A DNA stretch of 64,000 bases from the NCBI GenBank assembly GCA_025766275.1, contig JAFKAC010000004.1:2480001-2544000 (forward strand). The letters are read 5' to 3'. Below are positions 42,565 through 53,541 of this stretch, one piece after another. Position numbers and translations under genes: made by a program. Below the pieces are notes generated by a model that ran no database searches, was not told where the DNA came from, and worked only from the letters and a program-made list of their open reading frames with translations. Every line of letters starts with the position of its first letter. Position 1 is the first letter of the stretch. This DNA is from Lactarius indigo. Its lineage: Eukaryota; Basidiomycota; Agaricomycetes; Russulales; Russulaceae.

Positions 42565-43282
42565 CGAGAAGAGGTGGATTTTTTTTGAGCGCATGGGTGA
42601 GTCCCAGTCAAAGGCTACTGTGAATGAAGGTCACAATGTGGAGACACATGTACAATCACACTCGCTCACCTACTTAGCCTTTGACTCAACAATAAACTCT
42701 GACAGTTTACTGTAATTGTGATCTGTAATCTGATTAGCTTATCAGTAAATTACAACCCCTTCATCGACATCCCTCGCGACTCGGTCTCCACAGCAGATCC
42801 GAGTCTCCAACCTCATGTGTCAGCAGAGATGGTCTTCAAGCACATGCAGAAATAGCCGGATAACGACTCACCAAGCCAAGTGACACACAGATCTACCATG
42901 ACACATCTGGATAGCGCATCACTGGAATTTCCTGGCCATGGTGCAGCAAAGTTGATTTTTCGTTTTGGCAAGTACGGTGAAGACAGTGTTAGGAGTAAGC
43001 TAACTAAATCAATTTTTTTTAAAAATGAAGAGATGCTCAGATTGCCTATCTAAGTGATGGTAAGCTCCGGATCCATTTCCATAGCCATTACTATCGCTTC
43101 ACGAATATACAATAAGCACACATAGACCAGAGTAGTGGTATGGAGCGAGAGAAGAGATGAGATGATAATGGAGACCACTCAGGTGAGACTAGGATGAATG
43201 GCCAGAATCCTACGAATAAGCATGCCTGTGTGCATATTCACCAAATCGGACCACATTCGCAAATACACGCTCCCAACTTCCA

Positions 43283-43936
43283 TCAACTGTATGGCACCCC
43301 GAAATTTGAAAGATAGAAGCTCAAAATTGTGTTGCTTGGCCATGAGTTGGCCATGAGAACCTCCGGTGTCTGATTGGGGGCGAGGTAGACATCCGGTATA
43401 AAGCTGAGATCGCTGACCAATTGCCCAGGTGGGGGGGGATATGACTTGCTCCTATATAGTGATCTCACAGGTGACACTCTCCCTGAGCGTGAAGAGGCTG
43501 AGGCCGAATGTGACCTATACCTTGCGCTGAATGGTGGGAGTGTCATCTGTTGTCTGGACACACGGTGTATTTCATGGAACAATGAAAGTAATGGATTTGC
43601 AGGAGCCCCTGCCAATGACGTTGGCGTGGAGATTGAAACTAGTTGAAGGGATTCAGCAATACTGTGATCACTGAGTGATTGCAAATTGGAAGCTTGAGTG
43701 GACTCAGAAACTGATTGGCCACCCAACACCAAGATGTTTGGCAAGGGTGTTGGTTGTCTTGTGGTCGCATGACCAGCGCCAGGTATAGTGAGGCTATGGA
43801 CTAGAGACACCTCTGGCTGTGGGGACGGCGGTGGTTGGTGTTTTGGCGCTGTATTCCGAGTGGCCAGCCTATCGAGATAATCTTCCAAGGATTCATCAGA
43901 GGGTCTTTTGGACAGAACACTTTCGAGAAGATGCAC
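43283..43936 (-). CDS. Ser/Pro-rich hypothetical protein
   Basis: A 217-codon minus-strand frame from 43936 (an upstream exon is possible because the frame stays open) to 43283. The start has a helical LLESVLSKRPSDESLEDYLDRL, followed by a low-complexity Pro/Ser/Thr middle and a basic Ser/Arg-rich segment (ARYRSHSASASSRSGRVSPVRSLYRSKS). Nothing identifies a function. It shares strand and style with the neighbours at 44055 and 44978 and may belong to the same gene group. Confidence 0.4.
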   Translation of the reverse strand: MHLLESVLSKRPSDESLEDYLDRLATRNTAPKHQPPPSPQPEVSLVHSLTIPGAGHATTRQPTPLPNILVLGGQSVSESTQASNLQSLSDHSIAESLQLVSISTPTSLAGAPANPLLSLFHEIHRVSRQQMTLPPFSARYRSHSASASSRSGRVSPVRSLYRSKSYPPPPGQLVSDLSFIPDVYLAPNQTPEVLMANSWPSNTILSFYLSNFGVPYS

Positions 43937-44054
43937 TGGGTAAAGTTCCTTCTTTGGCTATCATTCAGAGAATTTTCAGCTGAGAAGAAATGCACCACCA
44001 CTTTCCATGATCAATTTGAACTTTGCCATTGATGCCTCAGCATCTTCGCTGTGG

Positions 44055-44385
44055 CTACAAACTCTCAACATCACGCCTGATGTCTTTCAATGCCTTGTCC
44101 ATGCGGTTCATCCGAATGGAATTAGTGGACTGGTCCACTTTGTAGGCGCTCATACATTGGGTCACCAATAGTTCATACCACAATGTGTCCTTCTGGAGTC
44201 TATTGACGTCTTCTCGTAGCTTACTGAGTACTGCTAAATATCAGAATTTGGATCAGATTGGTGGTAGCAGCAAGTGACTCACTTGGAGACTTTCTGACTC
44301 TTCCATCAACGAAATCTTCAATTTCCATCTGGGATGGATAAACTTCCTTGATGGGCTGGGATGCGGTGAGGCTAGAGAAGGACAT
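44055..44385 (-). CDS. Small two-exon coiled-coil protein
   Basis: ATG at 44385 (MSFSSLTASQPIKEVYP). The first exon ends at 44283 before GTGAGT; a 49-nt intron (44234-44282, ending TTTAG) follows; the second exon 44233-44055 ends in TAG. The product is about 93 residues. The second exon is a clear amphipathic helix (SKLREDVNRLQKDTLWYELL, NRMDKALKDIRRDVESL). The frame is continuous across the junction (SP/T). No family is recognised. An alternative is that it is the 3' end of the gene starting at 45945, with 44420-45000 as intron. Confidence 0.5.
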
Positions 44386-44479
44386 TTTCTTTGTACCGTG
44401 AGGTATGTCCCGCACCAAAAAAGAGGTCTACTATGACAATCGAAGACCTTGCGTGTGACTACAGTACATGACAATAGTT

Positions 44480-44930
44480 TGTGGCAGTTATCTGAGTTCA
44501 AGACTCTGACTGAGTTCAAAGTGATGAAAGGGGGAATGTAGCCGATCTTTACGATTATGGAGGACCTGTTACCATACGCATTAACACCACCATATGAGTG
44601 GTGGTTGCCAGTAAACACATTGGGGTCACCCATCCATTAGTACTGTGTTCGTAAAACCAACTGGGATTCTTCAACTTCATGAAAAGTACAATCCAACACA
44701 CGAACCATACGAGCACCACCTTACTGGGCTTACAACATGGACGGTGTTTATGAAATTCAATCCAGTGCTACTACTGATATAGTGCTGATAGCCGTAGCGA
44801 GTGAGGTGAGGTCGCCTGCACATTGCACAATCCTGGCTATAACAGTTTATTCTTGGCTGTGATTCGTTGGCATGAGGCAGCGCTTGCTCCACAGTATGAC
44901 AGAGCGCCAATTGCTGTAATGTGCTTTTAC
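44480..44930. repeat. Dispersed repeat, copy 1 of 2
   Basis: It matches 53690-54130 in the same orientation. Shared words include AAAGTGATGAAAGGGG, CAACTGGGATTC, GAGTGAGGTGAGGTCGCCTG-like and ACAGTATGACAGAG. Minus-strand frames in both copies give similar peptides (CSYGSCVGLYF and CSHVGLYTK). It is probably an uncharacterised transposon or gene fragment. Confidence 0.6.
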
Positions 44931-44977
44931 CACACAACTGGTAGAATGTATTATTATCATAGTTCGACTAAAACAAA

Positions 44978-45945
44978 CTACACAGCATCATTCACTACAA
45001 GGTCAATAAACTCCTTCAGTGTGTTCACTAACCTCTGAGTTTCATAGAGCCAAGTTGTGAGTTGTTCATTTTTTGCGCGTAGTGTACAGATCTGTGCACG
45101 CAGTCCCTCATTCTCATGGAGTGCGGAAATAATCTCCTGTGGAGTTTTCCCAAACTCATATGAAATCTCTGCCATCGTGGATAAGTCCACCTACAACATG
45201 TTCAAAACTCAAGCCTGAAGAAAAATAATGAATCATACCCTAGGTTCTGTGGACCCGTGAACCATATCTACTCGCTTGGAAAGACACTCCAAATCCTGAA
45301 TTGCGGAATCAGAAATTTTTTTCTTCTAGATAAATGTAAACGAAAGAGACAATGAAATATTAGGATAAGTGCTCACCCTCGCACATTGTGGGAGTGGACC
45401 CGTGTGAGTCACAGTCTCAAGAATCTCGGAAGGCAGGGAGCCACCTGCCTCACCTGTCAGGAACTTTATAATTCACTTAGAGCATGTGCATGCGCACTTG
45501 ACTGGATGAGTTTGAGCAAGAGCTCACCTGGTTATGTGATTCAATTTGTACGGCCGCGGTCGGGTTTTCTCTGGAAGTACAATCTCTGTTCTCATAGTCG
45601 GAAACTGCCTAGAGTGCAAGAAAATTCATGAGATGAGAAAAATGCGATGAGAAGCCACACCTCATTTACCACCTCTTCCGTCTGTGGACTGCCTGTTTCT
45701 GTGACTTTGGGGTGGCATCCATGTGCCACTCCAACCCACCAGCGTGTTGGAGGGAATGGGGGAAGGGGGAAGGGCCGATACATGAGAGTAGACTGAGTAG
45801 TTGAAATGCGGGAGGGAATCGTGGAACAGATAGATGGAAAGGTTAAATAATTCTGTACACTTTGTGAGTGTTGTGCACGATGTCGCGATGGGTCACAAAG
45901 GCGCATGTGCTGAAAGGGAGTGAAAACCAAGCATACCACGGCTTC
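44978..45945 (-). CDS. Five-exon coiled-coil protein
   Basis: Exons, with splice sites read directly: 45945-45661, 45608-45528, 45453-45376, 45325-45239, 45190-44978. Introns are 52, 74, 50 and 48 nt, with GTGTGG, GTGAGC, GTGAGC and GTATGA donors and CTAG/CAG/CTAG/GTAG acceptors. The last exon codes for SYEFGKTPQEIISALHENEG, LRAQICTLRAKNEQL and TQRLVNTLKEFIDL, a leucine-zipper-like coiled coil. The frame is continuous across all junctions, which argues for a functional gene. The first exon (Pro/Ser-rich, with no clear homology) is the least certain, and the ATG at 45945 is one of three close in-frame choices. Function unknown. Confidence 0.55.
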
Positions 45946-46021
45946 CATCATACACATGGAAATTGAAATAGACACAACAGTACAGGGTGGAGGATACTTC
46001 CTTTGGGGAGAGGACCGGAAG

Positions 46022-46524
46022 TGTTACGCTCCACCGGCGTTAGTCCGACTTGGACTGGTAATAGGTGTAATCGACTTAGCGGAGGTAAGGCGAATGGGGA
46101 TCACGTGTCAACCCAACGCAAGCTGAACAGGGACACACTGGTACACGCTGCAGCTGAAGGTAGAAAGTGGTTATCCCTTGGTGGATAACAGTGGGGCTCT
46201 CTTAGTCTGAGACTAAGGCAGACAAGAGACGAGTCAAATGGTGGATTCGAAGAAGACCAAGATGGGGACTCTTGGTCTTCCAAAACGACTACTTATACAG
46301 GTACACACGGGCTTTAAAGTGCCGCTGGAACAGTAAGAAACCAATAGCATAACTAGCTCGAACCCTAGTACAGCTATCCTAGGAGTGAGTCATACCCAAG
46401 CCACAATCACATGTGTACTACTATGCTGACTGATACAATGTAAATGTCCATGACTAATACTGAGTCGGTCCGTAGTCATAACCAGTTGTGAACGTAACAG
46501 GAAGTCATCAGGGGAGTTGTTACA
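46022..46524 (-). repeat. Solo LTR related to the LTR at 292-803
   Basis: On the minus strand it runs TGTAACAA...GCGTAACA, 503 bp, with GTATAAGT ending near 46291 and an 11-bp hairpin 17 nt farther on (46270-46280 and 46252-46262), nearly the same words as in the LTR at 292. No coding sequence is attached on either side and no clean 5-bp duplication was found (GGAAG and GCCTG), so the boundaries carry some doubt. Confidence 0.55.
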
Positions 46525-47829
46525 GCCTGCGAGAAGGGATTCTCTGGCCTGGCTGTTTCGGTTTGTAATTGCTATTGTTTCCCTCTGCTTGTAGAACCAG
46601 GGCATGCCTCTTTTGCGTACATGACATTACACCCTGTCGTTGATGTCCTCCTCACCACCTGGTTCCGTGCATGTATCTCCTGCCCACTTTTCTTTTCATG
46701 TGCACCCACTTCCCTCTCTTGTCCTAGTATGTATGAAAACGTCCTGCCGCCGGGGTAACCCCCCCTCTCCTCCTCCGTTGCTGTGTCCTTGCCACACCCC
46801 TGGGGCTCGGTAGTGAGCGATACCATTTTCTTTGTTGGACCCTTCGGCACTATAACCCCTTTGGTGAAGGTTGTGAATCCCACATATGCCTCTTCACACG
46901 TGAGATACTATCCTTTCTCTTGCTGTCCTCTTTTCCATCCTCCTTCACTGCATTCTCTCCCCTCTGAAGGTCGCCACTGTCTTCGGGTTCCCTACCCCTC
47001 CCTTCTGCTCGCTGTGGGTCAACATTTCTCACAACATCTCCCTGGAATCTCATTGCCCCCCAACCTGCTGAAAAGAATCAGATTGCCTGCCATCCTTCCT
47101 ATGTCTTCGCGTTGCGTGTGATAGTGCGATGAATCGAGGCCACTCTATAGAATCTCTCGCCATTCTCGTCGTGTTGTCGCCACTGTCTTTTTGGTGGAGC
47201 TGCTGTTCTTCCCTCATGGCTGACCTCCCCCCTCCCGGCCATCCTCGTGTCGCATTCTCCCTATTGCTGCAACCTTCCCTCCTGTACAGAGGTCTTTACT
47301 GATGCTGGCGGCCCCTTTTTGCCACTTTCTCTCTAGCGAGCCTCACCACCAGGAAATAGATGTGGCTCAGCCCCACAGCCATCTATTCGCATTCGGATGT
47401 GAGGCAGTCCCACATCCCACTGTTAAGGTCCGTCCACCCTTCATGAACTTCGATGATATGATGCAACATGTCCACGTTTCGCTCAAACATTCTACTTAGT
47501 TTACTTTGGGGTGCTTAGAGCGTAGCTATATGACGAGACGTAAAGATAAACCCATTGGCTTAGTGAGGGCCTGAGGGACCCTGTCCAGTGGTTACCGATG
47601 CGGGGCATATATCTCTGAGAGGATGCATTATGTGTCAAGATAATAAGAATTATCACATTGTCTTACTCTTTGTGCGCAGCACGCGACTTCTGTTCCTCTT
47701 CTTCGCACCAGCGTCAGTAACTGGTAATGGCAGTCACACACCATCATTAAGCATCATTCTTCACGTGGGTCTGCTGTGGCTTCAGTGGCCTCAAACTTGA
47801 CACTTTGACACACTGTTGACCTGGGCATC
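46525..47829. other. Stretch without a supportable gene, partly pyrimidine-rich
   Basis: 46640-47300 is C/T-rich with only short frames. No transposon end or RNA gene was recognised. It may contain the promoter side of the CACTA relic that begins at 47830. Confidence 0.4.
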
Positions 47830-50800
47830 ATGCCACCCCGGGTTCAAATATGTCACTGCAAAGCTCATGGTTGCGTGAATGTGGATCGAACAAGTAGTAT
47901 CACTGGCTGGGTTCTGAAGGGAAAATCCCTTAGTGATACGGAGTACCGTGCTCATCAATGGGACAAGAGATCTGCTAAGCGTTCAGCACGCAATCCGTTA
48001 CTCAGCCCCACGGAAGACAATACAAGCACAATGCATCCCATAACCCACTCTCTGCCATCTCCCGACTCTCCCACTGTGGTATCTGGACCAAAGGCCGACA
48101 CCCTTCCCAGCAGAGGGCCTGTTAGCGACTCCATTTCATGCGACATGCTGCCACACCAGCCTTCTGAAAGTTCTATGGGAGTCCTCTGCTCTGACAATAC
48201 TCAAAACTCTTCATCGCAACACAACCCCAGCCATTATTCTGCAGGTCAGCGAAGCCTTCCGGTTGCGCAAAGCCATGACGAAGGGAATTCTTGCCTGCAT
48301 AAGGCTGCAGGGCAAGGGAATGCATCTACCGATTCCCTTTCATGTCACATCATCCGGGCCATCAAAAGTTGCCGACTTGACTTCCAGTCGTGGCAGCGCA
48401 CCAATATTCCATGTGACAAACTCGTCTTTGAGGACACCACCAGCGAAGAGCCACTATCTCATATTCCACTTAGGGTAGACATCATGTCTAACACGCGGTT
48501 CATTGAATATGAGGCAGTGATGTTCACTTTGCTGGATCGAATTGATAAGATAAAGACAGGAGGTTACGATGATTGCGAGCTGGCAAGACGGAACATGTTT
48601 TCTAGTGTCAAAGACGAAATCAATTGCCTGTGAGGAATAAAGCTCCGCCTCTGGAAGACTCAGGCGATGGGTGGCTCTTTTGGATCTGCTGTACCACGTT
48701 CAGGTCCCTTCAGGGAGATTGACACAGGTACAGAATGCGTTCATGCGAGTCTGACACCCAAACTGATGTCAATTACCTGACAAATCGTGATAGGCCCTTA
48801 TTTCACTCTGATATGTGATGATATAGACCCCATAATCCTGGCCACTTATGTGATAGTGGCCATAATGCTGATAATCTCAGGCACCTCGGAAAGTGCATGT
48901 GGATTTCTCCTGAAGGGACTGTCAGTGGTTGCCGAATTATGCCTATCATCGACTAGATCCTTCGAGTCTGCCAACTCGGCATTGACTTTGCTGCGTGGAA
49001 TTGGCACAGATTCACGACGTGTTATCAAGGCACTGAAGTTAACCCCAGATGCTCGTTTGTACGTATGCTGTCCAAAGTGCTTTGCGTGTTACCCCCAAAC
49101 ATCAGACGACTCATATCCGGACAAATGTCGTCATAAGAAGACACCATCAAGTGCAGAATGCGGCCGCAAGCTTCAGAAAGTCCAGACAATCAAAAGTATT
49201 CAGCATACCATCCCCATGCGACACTTTATCTATCATGAATTCAAGGAGTGGTTAGGAGAAATGCTGTTCCAAGCCGGAATGGAGGACATGCTTGACCGTG
49301 ATGTATCTCCCAGTCAGGATGGCATCATGCGTGACATCTGGGACGCTCCAGAGCTACATGATCTAATTGGCTCAGACGGCAAGCCGTTTATCCGCTGAGA
49401 TGGTTCTGAAGGCAGATATGTCTTCAGCTTTTGCATGGACGGGTTCAATCCATTCCACTTGAAGCAAGCAGGAAAGAAAGCATCCATCATTGCAATGTAT
49501 ATGATATGCCTCAACCTGCCTCCTGAAGAGCGATACAAACTCAAAAACATGTTCCTCGTTGGAATCATCCCAGGTCCACATGAGCCGAAGAAGGAGGAAA
49601 TCAACCATCTACTTTCCCCATTGGTTGATGATTTTCTCAACTCTTATCACCATGGCATTTGGTATTCCTGTACATGAAACTACAAACATGGTCAATACGC
49701 TCGGAGTGCACTTGTACTCGTTGTTTGTGATACCCCTGCATCATGACAAGTCACTGGCCATACATCTGCTACATCCACTCACTTCTGCCCATATTGTAAC
49801 TTGCAAAACCACGAAATAAAAAACACCGACCCGACAACATGGCACCTCTGAATGGATGTGGACCACAGAACTCGGGTTAATGAGTGGCTCCAAGTGTCAA
49901 CAGAAGAAGAACATGACGCTCTGTTTTCCTGAAATGGGGTCCGCTTCTCTGAATTTCTACGGTTGCCCTATTGGAGTCCCATCAGACACACAGTGGTTGA
50001 TTCGATGCACATATTCTTCCTTATCCTCTTCAAGTGCCACTGCAGCGATATCTGGGGAATGGACTCCAAGATCGATGACGGCAATGGTATGACAGCAGAT
50101 CCTATTTCATCAGCACTTTTGTCTTCAGTGGAGGTACAGAACGTGTTTGTTTCTCTGAGATGTGAGCCATTGGGGAAGTTAGATGGTTTCAAAGCCCAAA
50201 CTCTCAGGGTGCTCGCAGGCAGTAGGGGACTTTATGTGAAGGGAAATACACCAAAATCGACTATAATAGCCATACTCAATGATCACATGAGTAAATATGG
50301 AACTCCACAATTATCCCGCTCACTGAAAGAGATACAGCGCCAGAAGATGGGGTGGTTTGATACAAATGACCAATTGATAAACCATCCGTCTGACAAGGAA
50401 CTCCTCGATATTGCTTTGATCACAACCTCTGAGATAGGGAGCTTCACAATCATGGATTTCAACACAGGAATGGCGCTCTTTGAAACAGCCGATGATCTGG
50501 AGGTTCTGCGTGACCTACCACGATCACTACTTATTGGACTGTGCCTTACAGTGGTGAACAACCTAACAAAGGACTCGCACTCAAGAGCCTGAGTAAAGCA
50601 AAGTTGATCAAGAAACTCGGTGATGCAGTACGTCGTCACCGTCACTTGCAGTCCCCTTGGTATCTTGCTGACTGAGTGTTTGATGACAGAGGAAGGACAC
50701 AGGTATTGTCGATGACAATGGGAAGTTGAACTACCCAGATCCAACTTGCTTTGCACTGGCAAAACAAGCAAGTTCACAGTGAAGAAAGATGCGCGTCCTT

Positions 50801-52119
50801 GGGCGCACAACACTGAGAGAGGTCTGGGCTGATATGGAAAAAACAACCCTCCCTACATGGTGTACCACTTCGCCAACGAATATTGGGGATGGAAATCATG
50901 GTAAAATTTCTGCCAATGGATGGCGCACATTTTGCTCCATTCACCTTATTGTCACGCTTGGTCGCCTGTGGGGTCATTTGCCACCTGAAGATTGCAAGTA
51001 TAGGCTCTTTGGAAACTTCTGCAACCTTGTGCACACAACTAAGATTGCTACAAAGAGATCCATCAGTACTGCTAATGCTCAGGAATTCCAAGATATCATG
51101 ATCACGTATCTCTGTGGTCTGGACGAACTGTTTCTGACCCATGGGCTGGTACCTTCTCATCACGTTGTTTTGCATATGAAGGAGCTATTATGCTGACTTG
51201 GGCCGACACATGCTTGGTGTTGCTGGGTTTTTGAAAGGTATAATCATATCCTTCAGAAGATTCAGACGAACGGGAATTTTGGTGCATCACGAGACGTAAA
51301 TTTGTGTGCACCGCATTTTTTTCACAACCGATTCTAGGCCAGCTCGAAATAACACTGTTTGAGTGCCTTTGTATGAACCAGAGACTAAGGGGGATCATTG
51401 CTGCCCTTCGTCTCAACGGGCACCTGCAGAAACTAACCAATGCCTTTGATCAACACTTCAAAACTACGGAGAAGGGGACTTTGATGAGCGATCTACATGC
51501 ATTTTGGAGCTCACCCGAGAGTGAGCCGGCATTCGAGAAATCAAATGCTCTAGAAAAACTTGACCGCTGCACGAGTGAACTACTCAAAGCATATGAAAAG
51601 CAAATCACTGAGCAAGCTATCGGCTCTCATTCGGAAGTTCCGTTGGTTAAAACCCAGCAGCGAGGGATTCACCTAGGCATCAAACACAAGAAATTTGGTC
51701 GAGGGGGGATTAAATTCAGCTCTTTCAATCACATACGACAAGACAGTTACATTGCAGTGGGAAAAGGTGCCCCTGGAGATTGGCATGCTGCTCGTATCCA
51801 AGAGATCTTCACTTATACTCACCGTGGTCCCACACCAGAGATGATCGATCACACGGAGACATACTTTGTTGTGGAGAGGTTCAAGGAACTGACAGAAACT
51901 GATGCTTTTTACGACCCCTATTGCAAGCACCAATTCGTTGCTGGTCGTCTTTACTATGACGCATTTGAGGGTGACTTAGAACTCATCCTGCTGAAGGGGA
52001 TTCTGTGTCATCTTGCCTGCACTCCGTTCGAAAATGCTCTCTTTGAATTGGAATGCGTTCACACCCTTCCACTTGACTGGGTATGTTTACTATCCCCATG
52101 GCAACCGAGTATGGTGTAA
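47830..52119 (+). pseudogene. CACTA-type (Tnp2-like) transposase relic, near full length
   Basis: ATG at 47830 starts MPPRVQICHCKAHGCV (Cys/His-rich N-terminus). The frame runs to 48633. It resumes in phase after an AG at about 48795 with YVCCPKCFACYP, then SFCMDGFNPFHLKQAGKK, KNMFLVGIIPGPHEP and LPYWSPIRHTVVDSMHIFFL...CSDIWGMD. Later frames hold ISANGWRTFCSIHLIVTLGRLWG, THGLVPSHHVVLHM (50789-51196) and a C-terminal part (51304-52119) with a late basic segment. TGA codons at 49396, 49675, 49744, 49849 and 49931 lie in one otherwise open frame. Later frame changes at about 50600-50780 and 51200-51300 may be introns or indels. It would have excised and moved a CACTA element; this copy is dead. 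Confidence 0.8.
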
Positions 52120-52313
52120 CTGACATCCACACTCAGGACTAGATGGAAGAGGGTTGCGCACTGGGACCATACACATATGGGTTGTATGACAATGTTTTAC
52201 AGCAGTAAATGAGCACTGTGACTGTTGTGCTAACTTGACTCCGGACTCATATTGACTCGTTTCTTTTGCTACTTAATGTGACTCGTCTTGTGACTTCTAT
52301 TGACTGATAGTGA
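52120..52313. other. Short gap between CACTA relic and nested LTRs
   Basis: No gene. The target duplication of the next LTR (AGTGA) is at 52309-52313. Confidence 0.5.
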
Positions 52314-53536
52314 TGATGAACAGCACACAAAGGTAGCATACTCACAGTGGACTAAGAGGACTGTGGTGAGATAGGCTGGGTGGCTGGAAAGCAGCAACAG
52401 GAGATCTAGCAAGGTAAAGCAGAAGTGTCTGGCACACAACAGTGAGGGAACTGATGTTACAATTGAGAGGAAGAGACATACCTGGCACACAACAGTGAGG
52501 GAACTGATGTGGACCAGGAGCGTACAAGCACTACTACTTATACTATACAGGAGGGTGACACAACTACAAGGTAAGTAACAGAGTGTCACAGAATACAAGG
52601 GACACATTGTTCTATAACAGGACAAAGGAGTGTGTGTAAAGAGAACAAGGTGTACAAGAACAAGGAAAGTCCAGACAAGGATGATATTATAGTGACATCA
52701 TAATAAAGATAAGAACTAAAGGAGAACAAAGGACAGAGTACAATGAAGTGTCTGTGATGAACAGCAAAGACATAACCAGTACTCACAGAGGCAAAGAGTC
52801 TGTGGTGAGATACTAGTAGCAGCTGGTTAGCAGCAGAGGGGATGTCAAGCAAGTGAAGCAAAGAAGTGTCTGGCACACAGCAGTGAGAGAACTGATGTTT
52901 GGTATTACAGTGAAGAGAACATACCTGGCACACAGCAGTGAGAGAACTGATGTGGACCAGGAGCGTACAAGCACTACTACTTATACTGTACAGAGCTGTG
53001 ACACTAGTACAAGGGTGGTAATGTAGAGTCACAGAATACAAGGAGCATTGTTCTACATACAGGACAAAAGGAGTGTATCAAAAGGGAACAAGGCGACTAG
53101 AACAAAGAGAGTCCAGATAAAGACGATATCATAATGACATCACAATAAAGATAAGAACTAAAGGAGAACAAAGGACATAGTACAATGAAGTGTCTGGAGT
53201 GTTCTACATGATGTCATACATGATGCAATGATTAGCGCTAGATTGTACAGATCAAATGTAAGTAATCTACAAGTCCAGTTAATCTAATCTAAAGCAGTCC
53301 ATGCTGCAAGTCCTGTCCATATGAGCCACGAAGTGCGCAAGGGTCACTTATCAACAGTCCGGAGTGTTCTACATGATGTCATAGTACATGATGTCATACA
53401 TGATGCAATGATCAGCGCTAGATTGTACAGATCAAATCTAAGTAATCTACAAGTCCAATTAATCTAATCTAAAGCAGTCCATGCTGCAAGTCTGGTCCGT
53501 ACGAGCTGCTAAGTGCGCAAGGGTCACTTATCAACA
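52314..53536 (-). repeat. Solo LTR of the TGTTGATAAG family, host of a nested copy
   Basis: Outer LTR parts are 52314-52754 and 53362-53536, together 616 bp without the inner copy and its duplication. The target duplication AGTGA occurs at 52309-52313 and 53537-53541. On the minus strand a CATCAGTTC...GTGTGCCAG segment is present twice, separated by GTATGT at the start of the second unit. Confidence 0.92.
52755..53356 (-). repeat. Inner LTR copy inserted in the LTR at 52314
   Basis: 602 bp, same family and orientation. Target duplication GTCTG (52750-52754) and GTCCG (53357-53361) differ by one C-T transition. It also has the doubled GTGTGCCAG segment with GTATGT between. Confidence 0.92.
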
Positions 53537-53541
53537 AGTGA

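Noticed and set aside
47302..47800. Small plus-strand genes before the CACTA relic
   Set aside because: Short, no splice-consistent extension, and no recognisable domain.
31782..50100. UGA read as a sense codon (code change)
   Set aside because: Frames with clean exons use ordinary stops, and the UGA codons occur with other CpG-decay marks in transposons only.
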